A stretch of DNA of 64,000 bases. It comes from Malania oleifera (taxonomy: Eukaryota > Streptophyta > Magnoliopsida > Santalales > Ximeniaceae). The stretch is taken from positions 149,289,748 to 149,353,747 of the forward strand of contig NC_080418.1 in the NCBI RefSeq assembly GCF_029873635.1. Direction: 5' to 3'. Positions 49,058 through 58,337 of the stretch are shown here, one piece after another. The position numbers were made by a program, and so were the translations under genes. The notes under the pieces are model-generated. The model did no database searches. It saw nothing but the letters and a program-made list of their open reading frames with translations, and had not been told where the DNA came from. The number at the start of each line of letters is the position of its first letter. Position 1 is the first letter of the stretch.

Positions 49058-50857
49058 TCACTCCGTCATCAACGCGGCTGCCCCGAGACCGCCACCGTCG
49101 TCAAATCCATCCTCATCCTCCCCGGAACCAACGGTTGGCTCACTGCCGAAGCCAATTTTGACCCAGAATTCTTCTGTTGCCGGTGGGAGGTGGTTGTCCG
49201 GGAGGCTCGAGGGCTGGGGCCTGGCGCCATGGCGAGCTACGTCACCGCCCTCATCCTCTCCGTCTTCTGCATCAAACGCTTCGAAATCAAACTGAATAGC
49301 CTCAGGGCTGGACCCGTCGAAGTCAAGGGCACCGCTATCGCTCTCCGTGAAACCTATGGGTCCCCCGCTTTGGTCGCCATCAAGACGCTCATCAGAAAAA
49401 TCACCAGGTTCGTCGCCATAGCAATGATGACCACCTTGGATAGAATCAGCTGGCATATCAGGAGCAGGACCAGTCTCATCCCTGTAATAAATCTGAACCT
49501 CACCCGCTTCTTCTCCTGTAGCTTGTTCTGCGGAATCAGTGAATCTCAACCACATCTTCTTCTTACAGTGTTGCATGAGAAGGTACAACAGTTTAATGAC
49601 CGCAAACGCCACGCAAGTCATCATCGGAAAAACATAGTATCTCTTGCGTTCCAACGTGAGCACGTAAGGCACAGACACAACCAGACACATCACCACCGGT
49701 CCTGGCATCCTCATGTGCACCCGAAACGTCCGATTCAGATCCGGCGACTTCCATCTCAAGCATAGAAACAACGTTAACTCCAACAGTGCTGTGAAACTTC
49801 CAAAGAAGCTCACCAATGCCACCAGGTACTCGAAGTCAACAAACAGAACCGTGGTGGCCAATCCGGTGGATACCAAAATCGCTACCCACGGAGTATGAAA
49901 TCGTATGGAATGGAACCCAATGCAATGGGGCAAACACCCCATTTCTGTCATGCGCACGAGCTGGTAAGAGCAGTTGGTTATCCCGTCGTCATATTCTTGA
50001 AGAGTTGACAAAGCGGCTGCAATTTGGAACATGTCTTGTAACCATTTTCCAGCTATCATTTCAGCGGCGATGACGAAGAACCCATCTTTCCACTCGTCTT
50101 GGTTCACGGAAAGAGCACCGGCTACAGCTACAACAGGGATTGCATGAGTAAAACAGGTGAGCGTCACGGAGATATTGAAGTGTGCTTTGAAGAGCAAAGA
50201 TTTCTCTTTGAGTTTGTCCGTTAGCATTTCTCTGGCGGAAGGATTGTCAAATTTCCAGAAACTGAACTTCCAGAGAAGAGTGGTTAAGGGGAGATTCCAG
50301 TTTTTTTTCACCCCTTCCTGCCCAGTGCTAAAGCATCTTTGGATACTGATTTTGGGGTTGGCTATTAGGGACATGACAAGGAAGAGGAAGAGGGGGAGGA
50401 GGAAGAGGCATGCGGAGGTGTAGCGCCCTCGGCGGAGGAGTCCGATGTAGTTGAGGAAGGAGAGGGAGAGGGTTAAGAGGAGGAGGACGAGAGCGCGGGG
50501 CAGGCCGCGGTAGACTTTTTCAAGGTACTCGTGGCAGAGGACGGTGCTGATAGCGAGGTCGACGACGCGGCTGAGGTATATGACGGAACGGATGAGGAAG
50601 CCCCAGAAGGGGCTTCGAAAGGCGGGGGCGATGGAGGAGAGCTCGGCAGTGATGTGGGTGCAGGGGACGCTAACAATGAAAGGGAAGATGAGAGTGCCGA
50701 GGAGGGCAAAGAGGGGGCCGACCGCCCCCACTGCTGGCTCCACCCCGAAGGGAGCACCGCCGATTTCCATGCAGCAGAGGAAGACAACAGTGGGAAGGGT
50801 GAGGGCAAGCTGCTTAGTATCCTCCTCGTTACTCATGGTTGGTTGTTTCGGGTGCAA
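49058..50857 (-). CDS. divergent polyamine/amino-acid transporter
   Basis: A single open frame of 599 codons, related to plant PUT/LAT transporters of the APC superfamily (closest in wording to the At3g13620 type), which import polyamines across membranes. Visible matches: GGAPFGVEPAVGA (family GGPFG) at residues 33-45, LSFLNYIGL (132-140), AGALSVNQDEWKDGFF and AAEMIAGKWL (246-273), YQLVRMTEMGCLP (298-310), FHTPWVAILVSTG (320-332). About ten hydrophobic segments lie between residues 18 and 430. Odd points: the usual PGNGG loop after helix 2 is shortened, and residues 441-599 form a long acidic, Gly-rich tail absent from typical 470-490 residue members. The second ATG (50836) is the likelier start because a TATA box lies only about 25 bases from the first. 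No introns are seen. It may be live or a young pseudogene. Confidence 0.8.
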   Translation of the reverse strand: MHPKQPTMSNEEDTKQLALTLPTVVFLCCMEIGGAPFGVEPAVGAVGPLFALLGTLIFPFIVSVPCTHITAELSSIAPAFRSPFWGFLIRSVIYLSRVVDLAISTVLCHEYLEKVYRGLPRALVLLLLTLSLSFLNYIGLLRRGRYTSACLFLLPLFLFLVMSLIANPKISIQRCFSTGQEGVKKNWNLPLTTLLWKFSFWKFDNPSAREMLTDKLKEKSLLFKAHFNISVTLTCFTHAIPVVAVAGALSVNQDEWKDGFFVIAAEMIAGKWLQDMFQIAAALSTLQEYDDGITNCSYQLVRMTEMGCLPHCIGFHSIRFHTPWVAILVSTGLATTVLFVDFEYLVALVSFFGSFTALLELTLFLCLRWKSPDLNRTFRVHMRMPGPVVMCLVVSVPYVLTLERKRYYVFPMMTCVAFAVIKLLYLLMQHCKKKMWLRFTDSAEQATGEEAGEVQIYYRDETGPAPDMPADSIQGGHHCYGDEPGDFSDERLDGDQSGGPIGFTESDSGALDFDGSSPEAIQFDFEAFDAEDGEDEGGDVARHGARPQPSSLPDNHLPPATEEFWVKIGFGSEPTVGSGEDEDGFDDGGGLGAAALMTE

Positions 50858-50881
50858 GTATGGGGTGGCTACAAGGAGGTT

Positions 50882-50889
50882 CTTATATA
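50882..50889 (-). promoter_or_regulatory. TATA box of transporter gene
   Basis: Minus-strand TATATAAG, 25 bases before the first ATG and 46 before the second. Transcription about 30 bases downstream would start near 50855, favouring translation from 50836. Confidence 0.5.
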
Positions 50890-51059
50890 TGGACTTTCAT
50901 GCACCAGTGCGCAATCTTGTGCCCTGCCACCTGCGCAAACCTCAGAGGAAGCATGTGTGAACATTCAGACCTTCAAAAGTGCAAGCTGCTCCTGTGCCAC
51001 CAAGTCGGATCCTCTGCCTCGCAAAGGGAAAATTATATAGACATTTCCTGACCCTAACA

Positions 51060-51600
51060 GGAGATTAAGAAGGAAAGGAATTATGAGGGCATGGAATTAA
51101 GATAGACTGAAATGAAATTGTTGTTTTTTAATATATATATATATTGTGTTTGATTGGTAATATAGAATTTCTCTAAAAAATTAAAGCATTGGTATTTGTT
51201 AATGATTTTTATAATGGAATGAAAAGTAAATCATTTTTCCATAAAAACCTCTAATACAAAATTATTTAATTTTGTAGTTAGTATTTTTTTTATAATAAAT
51301 ATTTTTATTAGTGCTAGTATTACTTTTATTATCGCTTTTTTTCTTTTTTACTAATTTTTATCTTTAAAATAATGATAATAATAACTTTCTTTTTCTTTTT
51401 ATTATTGTTGTTCTTTTTGTTGTTATTGTTTTTACCTATAAAGCGCCATAATTAAATATATTACGATGAATTTATCATGACAAGGGATCATATCTAGTGA
51501 CTTAGTACTATTTATGCTTGAAGTATAGCTTTTGCTATTTTGGGTAGAAGTAGGTTTTGGAGTGGAGTGCTTGAAGCGTAAAAGTTCAAGAAAAATCTTA
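51060..51600. other. AT-rich spacer
   Basis: Upstream flank of the transporter, with (TA)n at 51131-51145 and T-rich runs. 51556-51600 resembles 47649-47690. No gene was recognised. Confidence 0.4.
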
Positions 51601-51931
51601 TGGGTGGAGAGGAACGCTCAGTCACTAGTTGTGACTGAAATTCAGTGAGAATAAATGCACAATAACAATATATTTCAATCTGAAAAAATATAGAGGACTT
51701 CAAATCAGAACTCTCTCTCTCGCTCACTGGTTTTACACTCTCAACACACCACATTAATACATTACATAAACACACCTATTTATAGCAAATTGTAAAACAA
51801 ATAATCAACAATTGTCGGAGTGAATCTTCAACGGAGTTGGGCTGGTAGGTGGAGTAGGTTGCCTACCGACTCCAGAAAAATCAACAGTGGTGGGCTACCG
51901 GCCATCTCCGATCAAGTTTACTATTTTAACA
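51601..51931 (-). repeat. copia element 3 3' LTR
   Basis: Starts TGTTAAAATAG on the minus strand after the polypurine tract. TATA box GCTATAAATAGG (51780-51791). Ends CTCCACCCA at 51601, about 331 bp. The end is assigned by analogy with the copia LTR ending at 47596. Confidence 0.65.
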
Positions 51932-52929
51932 TCCCCCATTAAACTTGACTTTCCTAACTTTGTCATTCTGAGTATTGTCTTCAGTTTCGCAAAAATATCA
52001 TGCCTGAGTGGCTTTGTGAAAATGTCAGCAATCTGATCAAACGATCTGCAATATATCAATTTCACTTCGTTATTCTTAACATGCTCCTTGATAAATCGAT
52101 ACCAAGTATCAATATGTTTGCTTCTTTCATGGTAAACTGGATTTTTCGCAAGTGCAATCGCTGATTGGTTGTCGATGTAGACTTCTATGGGGTTATCTTG
52201 AAGAAATCTCAGATACTTCTGTACATTCGTAATCCATATACCATGACAAACAGCTGAGCTAGCAGCAACATACTCAGCTTCACATGATGATAGCGTTACG
52301 ATGGGTTTTTTCTTTGAAGACCATGTAAACGTTGTATCTCCCATGAAAAATGTGAATCTCGTCATTTTTTTTCTTTCATCAAGATCTCTTCCCCAATCGA
52401 TATATGAATAGCCGATAAGTTTGCAATCACCTCTTGATGAATAGAACATACCATCGGTGATGGTACCCTTGACATATCAGAGTATCATTTTCGCTATATT
52501 TAGGTGGGACTGGTCAGGAGTCTCCATGTACTTGCTGACAAGTCCAACTTCATAGAGTATATCTGGTCTGGTGCACGTCAAATACCTCAAGCTTCTAACT
52601 AGACTCTTGAAATATGTGGGGTCAACATCTATTTCCTCATTCTTTCTCAAATCCAATCCAGTTTCAACCGGAGTTGTCATAAGATTGCATTTGTCCACCC
52701 CAAACTTCTTCAATACTTCTTTTGCATAGTGGCTCTGGGAGATGAAGATTCTCTTCTCGCTCTGCACAACTTCTATGCCAAGGAAGTGAGCCATCTGGCC
52801 AATATCCGTCATTTCGAATTCTTTGACCATGCTCCTTTTGAAAGCAGCAAACATCTCTAGATTGTTTCCGGTGAAAATCAAATCATCAACATATAGGCAG
52901 GCTATCAGCATGCTTCCATCTGTCTCCAT
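51895..52929 (-). pseudogene. copia RT core and RNase H
   Basis: The RT part (52477-52929) has CLYVDDLIFTGNN with the catalytic YVDD, GQMAHFLGIEV and LRYLTCTRPDI. A stop and a short gap follow, then RNase H: YIDWGRDLDERKK (family SDWAGD-like, changed), SSCEAEYVAAS, IDNQSAIALAKNP, HERSKHID and ADIFTKPL. It ends 36 bases inside the LTR. Only one or two breaks are seen here. Confidence 0.88.
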
Positions 52930-53056
52930 CTTTATGTATAGTGCATGCTCCTAGGGACACTTCTCAAATCCATTCTTATGGAAGTAGTCATCAATCCTCA
53001 TGTTCCACGCATGAGGTGCCTGCTTCAAGACATAGAGTGGTTTCTTCAACTTGTAC

Positions 53057-54742
53057 TATCACGCCCCGAAACAGCAGGTGGGTTCTAGGTGCGAATTTAG
53101 AAACCTAACCAATCTCTGTATCAATTAAAACATACACGATACAACACAAAAAAAGGGTCCGACCCCATGGGGTGAACGGATGCCCCATATACATACACAT
53201 AAACATCCATACTCATCAAAATACGCAGCGAAATACGATATTTTTATACATATACAGTATCATACTAGATTCTATACAAGCTAGGATATACATTCCCATA
53301 ATACCAAGCATACCCCAGGTGTCTACAAAACCATCCCGACAACTTGGATTCCAAAACTCGTACCTAACAGGTACTAGCAGTAGCTAATGACACCCCTGTT
53401 TCCAGATGCTAGAATGCTAATTGTGGCTACTTGAAGGACCTGAAAAATATTGTACGTACATTCAGGGTGAGACACCTCTCAGTAAGAAAGAAAGCAGGTT
53501 ATATCAGTGTGTGGCATACTAGTGTTATTTTACATAAACATTACACTATACAATACGATACAGTTTGAAAACATTTTCACATCATTCCATACAATTCCAT
53601 ATAGTTCCAATATTTTCACAAATGCATTCTAGTACATACAATACCAAAAATATACAGTCAATGTCGTCACACTAGTACGCAACTACTCAAGGTCACCCAT
53701 GTCTCACAGCGATTACATTGCTACATACGTAACTACGCTGCGACGACCAAGGCCCAATGGTGATTACATTACTCCATACGCAACTATACAAGGTCACCTA
53801 AGTCTTACAATGGTTACATTGCTACATACGCAACTACGCTGCAACGACCGATGCCCAATAGTGATTACATTGCTCCATACGGTGTAGAACACACCCATCA
53901 ATAACCAGCCGGAACATACTGGTGATATTTCACACCTCGAATATAGAGTTGGCCACTCTTTCCCACAGTAGTTAATCGGTACATGGCGCAACATACAGTA
54001 ATTAACTGCCACATAGTTGTTTCGGCATAAGGTAATTAGCCACCCCTAACCAATTTCACAAAACTTGGAATCATTTTGGAACTCACGTTCCTATACATAT
54101 CAACATATGGTAATTAGACGCCCCTAGCTGTTTTACAAAGTATCTGGAACAATTACTTACAACCGTACATACCACACCTATTTGGTTTACAGCAAATCAT
54201 ATCGTTTATAAATTCAAGTATACAGTTTATGCAAATATGGATTACGGTCACTTCAATAATATAGTTACAACATAACCAACAGTTTTCCAAACAAAGTAGA
54301 GATGATACTCGAAATCCCCAAATTTTTTTGAAAACTGCAACCCGAAAATCCCATATTTTTACCTGATAGATTTTCCCAAATAAGTAGCCAAAACATACAT
54401 ACGATCATAGCCTACAAGCTTACCGATCCCGATTTCGAAAATAAACTGATATAAACAGAATCCCTTTACCTTAACCCGAATCCAACTACGAGCTCTTCGG
54501 TCCCCAAAAGTACGAACCGAGACTCCAAAACCTACAAACCATAGTACAACACATGCTTACAATTCGTATTACTACACATATCCTAAATCAGAAAAGAAAA
54601 CCGTGCCTTACCTCAATTTTAGCCCGAAACCCAAAATCGCTCAAAACGAGATTCTGATCCGCTAGAAAAGTAGAGAATCCTTCCCTGATCCTCGCAGTAA
54701 CATTGGATTTACAAATCATGTGATGAACGGCGAAGAAATTGA

Positions 54743-54816
<74 letters not shown>

Positions 54817-55129
54817 TCTAAATCTTAGCCAAGAAGTTACCGCAAAATATCCTTTAAAGGCCTTTGATGCAAGTGGATTCGTCGACGAATTGGCATCCTC
54901 GTTGACGAGTTCGCCATTACCTTCGTCGGCGAGACAGTGGCCTCATCAACGAGCTGGATATTTCCAATTTCTCCAAACCTCTCAGCATTCCCTCGTTGAC
55001 GAGCCTCTAAATTTCGTCAACGAGGAGCCTTCATCGACGAATGATGACCTCGTCGATGAAGTTTGCACAATTACTATTTTACCCTTCTTTCAAATATCAA
55101 ATCTACATACTACGGTTCGGGTTCTTACA
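53057..55129 (-). mobile_element. gypsy solo LTR (family A, diverged)
   Basis: 2,073 bp from TATCACGCCCCGAA (one change from TGTCACG) to GGTTCTTACA, flanked by TGTAC (53052-53056 and 55130-55134). It has the block GAGACACCTCTCAGTAAG (53470-53487), a duplicated segment of about 118 bp with ACGCAACTAC and GATTACATTGCT (53678-53880), a long GA tract (54748-54813) and eight palindromic motifs (54878-55067). It splits the RT of copia 3. Confidence 0.9.
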
Positions 55130-55588
55130 TGTACACTTCATCTTCTTTGCCCTTCTTCACATATCCAGGTGGTTGATCGATATAAATCTCTACTTTCAAA
55201 AAACCATTCAGAAATGCTAATTTCACTTCCAGCTGGTAAATTTTCCATCCATTTTGTGCTGATAATGAAATTAGTAATCTGATGGTTTCAAGTCTGGCAA
55301 CCGGGGCAAAGATTTTTCCATAATCAATCCCTTATTTTTGCTTGTAACCTTTGGCGACAAGTCTTGTTTTGTATCTCTGAACTTCTCCTTGAGTATTTTT
55401 CTTGTCTTATAGACCCATTTCACACCAATAGTTTTACGGGCCTTCGGGAGATTTGTCAACTCCCAAGTCTTGTTCTTCTTGATGGATTGAATCTCCTCAT
55501 ACATCGCTTTTCTCCATTTGTCTTCTTCGTTAGCTTCCTCAAAGATAACAGGGTCGCTAGTCAACAATAGACAGTATAGAGTAACATA
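55130..55588 (-). pseudogene. copia RT N-terminal part
   Basis: Reads SDPVIFEEANEEDKWRKAM, WELTNLPKARKTIGVKWVYK, then KFRDTKQDLSPKV in a shifted frame and RLPDLKPSD. This is the usual start of copia RT. It is cut at 55588 by the CACTA-like end and on the left by the solo LTR. Confidence 0.85.
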
Positions 55589-55604
55589 CATTACCAAAAA
55601 ACTG

Positions 55605-56605
55605 GTTTTTAGTGACGAAATTATTAGTGAAGGATTCAAATTCGTCACTAATAGTAAGGTATTAGTGATGGTTTTAGTAACCGTTACTAATACGACACTA
55701 TTAGTGACGAATCTGTCACTAATAGTTTCGTGATTAAAACCGAAAAATATCGCGCCAAAATATTTTTCGCACAAAAATTATTCCGGAAAAATATTAGTGA
55801 CGATTTTTGTGGTATTAGTGACGAATTAAATCTGTCACTAAAAAATAAACATTAGTGACGATTAAATAACTGTCACTACTATTATTTTTAAAAAAAGTAA
55901 AATTTTTTAGTTCAGAGTATTAGTGACAAATTTAGAAATTCGTCACTATTGCCCCATTATTAGTAACGGATTTGAGAACCGTCACTAATAATTTCCTTTT
56001 TCAAAAAAAATTAAAAAATTTTAATTCAGAGTATTAGTGACGAATATAGAAATTTGTCACTATTGACCCCTTATTAGTGACGGATTTAGGAACCGTCACT
56101 AATACTTCCTTTCTAAAAAAATTTAAAATATTTTAATTCAGAGTATTAGTGATGAATTTCGAAATTCGTCACTATTGACCCCTTATTAGTCATGGATTTG
56201 GAAACCGTCACTATTACTTCCTTTTTTTAAAAGATAAAAAAAATTTATCTAAAACTACTAGTGACGAATTTCTAAATTCGTCACTATTGCCTCATTATTA
56301 ATGACGGATTTGAGAACTGTAACTAATAATTCCCTTTTTTAAAAAAATTTAAAAATTTTAGTTTCGAGTATTAGTGACGGATTTGGGAACTGTCACTAAT
56401 ACTTTCTTTTTAAAAAAAAAATTAAAAATTTTTAGTTCAGAGCATTAGTGATGAATTTAGGAACCATCACTACTACTTTTCTTTTAAAAAAAATATAAAA
56501 AAAATTATCTGAAACTATTGGTGACGAATTTAGAAATTCGTCACTATTGTCCATTTATTAGTGATGGATTTGGGAACCGTCACTAATAATTCCCTCTTTT
56601 AAAAA
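55605..56605. repeat. subterminal palindrome array
   Basis: A tandem array of roughly 115-bp units, each with two palindromic parts: TTAGTGACGAATTT...AATTCGTCACTA and TTAGTGACGGATTTGGGAACC...GTCACTAAT, separated by A/T-rich spacers ending TTCAGAGTA. Such repeats are where CACTA transposases bind. The units differ from one another by point changes and one or two partial losses. Confidence 0.8.
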
Positions 56606-56674
56606 AATTAAAATTTTTTTAATTTTAATAAGAGCTGCCCTCTCCTTCATTCCCTCCCTTAACCCATAACAAAA

Positions 56675-57143
56675 ATGGCGCTGAAGGCCGACCTCCTGAT
56701 TCCACCGATCTCCTCCCCTGTATCTCTACTCCAAGTCCATACTCTCTAGTTCCTCTTCATCACCATCTTCCACCTCCAACTCCAAGAAGGTCACCGATCG
56801 CATCGTGAAGCTATTCGCGACTGACCCCAATAAAGCGGGAGGTGTTGGGCTGGCAGGGCACACCCTTCTGAGAGCTCTGTCCAACCACGACCTTATTGAC
56901 CCTGCTTCACACCACTTGGAGGACATTGATGCCTGCTCCCCCGAGTGCGAGGTCAGCATCTCCTAAGAGTGGCTCAAAAAGCTCCCTCCTCCCTCCTACG
57001 ACGAGCAGTACGTGCTCAAGAGGAATTCCAAGTCTAGAGTTCTCAACAAGCATTTTAGGCTCAGTTGTCAGGTCGTCCTCAACTATGACCTCCAAGGTAT
57101 GGTCGTCACGGTCCCCAAACCCAAACCTTGGGATACTCCCTAA
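56675..57143 (+). pseudogene. complex-I ferredoxin-like gene fragment
   Basis: After an ATG (56675) and a frame change, the sequence reads KKVTDRIVKLFATDP, HTLLRALSNHDLIDPASH, LEDIDACSPECEVSIS, a TAA (56964-56966), EWLKKLPPPSYDEQYVLKRN, SRVLNKHFRLSCQVVLN and GMVVTVPKPKPWDTP with a stop at 57141. This is the plant mitochondrial ferredoxin-like protein of the At3g07480 type, reported as a bridge subunit of complex I (C1-FDX). Nearly the full length is present and no intron is seen, but the frame is dead. Family assignment is from memory of its conserved wording. Confidence 0.72.
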
Positions 57144-57393
57144 ACTCAAATCGACAAATTATGGTTTTTTACACCCATGTTTCTCTTGATTTGAATAATT
57201 TGCGCCCTCTTGTTACTTAATGATTTTAAATGTGAGTTGTGTAAGGTTGCATGACGTTTTGTATTTGTAATTTGAATTTCCTGGAATTTATGTTCTTGAT
57301 CACTAATTTTCTGCGTTTAATTTTAAGAATTTATGTTTTTGGGTCTTTTTTGGGGTTGATGTAGCTTTTGGGTTATTAAGGCCACTGATAGAA

Positions 57394-57620
57394 ATGGGAG
57401 CTCTAATTTTATTTTCGGACACCTGGGTGGGTGTCAATTGGGACAATGGAGAAGCCAAGCACGATGGGTCAGTCAATGGGGTCCGAGACCTCCAGGCTAA
57501 ATTAGAGAAATCTGGGTCATTTGTCCAACCACAGAATTTGACGGCTGGGATTTCTTTGCTGGACGCTCTCATGCTTAGATACAGGGTAGAGTCGACAAAG
57601 GAAGAAGAAGTTACAAGATA
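57394..57620 (+). pseudogene. tubulin-folding cofactor E CAP-Gly fragment
   Basis: The frame reads TWVGVNWDNGEAKHDGSVNG, then LEKSGSFVQPQNLTAGISLL and ALMLRYRVESTKEEE. This is the CAP-Gly domain and following linker of TBCE/TFC-E (PFIFFERLING), which helps assemble alpha/beta-tubulin in the cytosol. The signature GKHDGS reads AKHDGS and the following aromatic pair is lost. The N-terminal strand and everything after the linker are missing. It looks like one exon with a little intron on either side. It lies 250 bases from the ferredoxin-like piece, which is a different gene. Confidence 0.75.
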
Positions 57621-57640
57621 ACAATGATTTATTTAGGTGA

Positions 57641-58337
57641 TCCTTAATAGTCACTGGCTTCACAGTGTTGGCTTTGAAACACTTATAATTTTAAAAACTT
57701 TTTTCAAAATAATTGTATTATTATTTTTATTATTATGTCATTTTGTTTACTGGAGCAGATGAAAACAGCTAAAAGGCATTTTAGGAATTTAAAATATTAG
57801 ACTAAAATAACTGTAACATTCAAATGAGGAATCCCAATTATTTTAGTAGTAGATAGTAGTAGCCTTTCTGCATTAGGCTATGTACACTGTGACGAAGTTC
57901 CCCCTACCCTCGCAAAGCCTTGTGGCCTGGGATGACCTTTCCTTTTTTGTATACTAGGAGCCTTTGGTTATATTAACTTTATTATTTTACAATCAATCGA
58001 GCTCATTCATTTATAGATTCATATGTTGTCGGTTTGTAGCTAGAATGGTGATGTAGGATCTGAGTAATGGAACTGTAGGAAACAAATAATAAAACAAAAA
58101 AGAACTAGGAGACAAGTAGAGAAATGTTTTTTTTTCTTTTTCTTTTTCAGTTTTTTCATTTGGTTCCCTTGTCTCACTTATCTAAAACCTAGATTCTCTA
58201 GGAGAACATGAGGTTTTCTAGTGCCCTGTTATCCCCCTAGACTCTTTGAATTTATGAAGTCCACCTTTCAAAGAAAACAATTAAAAACAAGATCTTCCAA
58301 AGACACGGGGGTAACGGGCAATGCAGAAAGATATGAG
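57641..58337. other. spacer, no gene seen
   Basis: AT-rich with a (TTA)n-like stretch (57716-57740) and a conspicuous GC-richer segment CCCCCTACCCTCGCAAAGCC (57900-57919). It may contain the lost right part of the CACTA-like element. It ends at the ATGAG duplication of the next solo LTR. Confidence 0.35.

Larger units (their letters stand above)
51601..55588 (-). mobile_element. Ty1/copia element 3, 5' part missing
   Basis: In coding order from the right: N-terminal RT (55588-55130), a gypsy-type solo LTR insertion, RT core and RNase H (52929-51895), polypurine tract (GGGGGATG, 51930-51937) and 3' LTR (51931-51601). Gag, protease and integrase are absent because a CACTA-like element begins at 55589. 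The order of events is copia first, then the solo LTR and the CACTA-like insertion. Confidence 0.88.
55589..57640. mobile_element. CACTA-like element with two captured genes
   Basis: The left end reads CATTACCAAAAAACTGG, one change from the CACTACCAAAAA terminus common in plant CACTA elements, and is followed by subterminal repeats with TTAGTGACGAA/TTCGTCACTAA palindromes. Directly after the repeats come pieces of two host genes. No transposase was seen. The opposite terminus was not found before the solo LTR at 58338, so the right limit is provisional and may lie further right or be lost. Confidence 0.6.

Noticed and set aside
49007..49765. 252-codon plus-strand frame
   Set aside because: It is antisense to the transporter gene, whose minus-strand product has clear family motifs.
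50473..51040. Acidic plus-strand frame and Ser/Pro-rich minus-strand frame
   Set aside because: Both are other-frame shadows of the GC-rich 5' end of the transporter gene.
56675..57143. Ferredoxin-like gene as a working host gene
   Set aside because: It has an early frame change and an in-frame TAA at 56964-56966, and it lies in a transposon directly after subterminal repeats.
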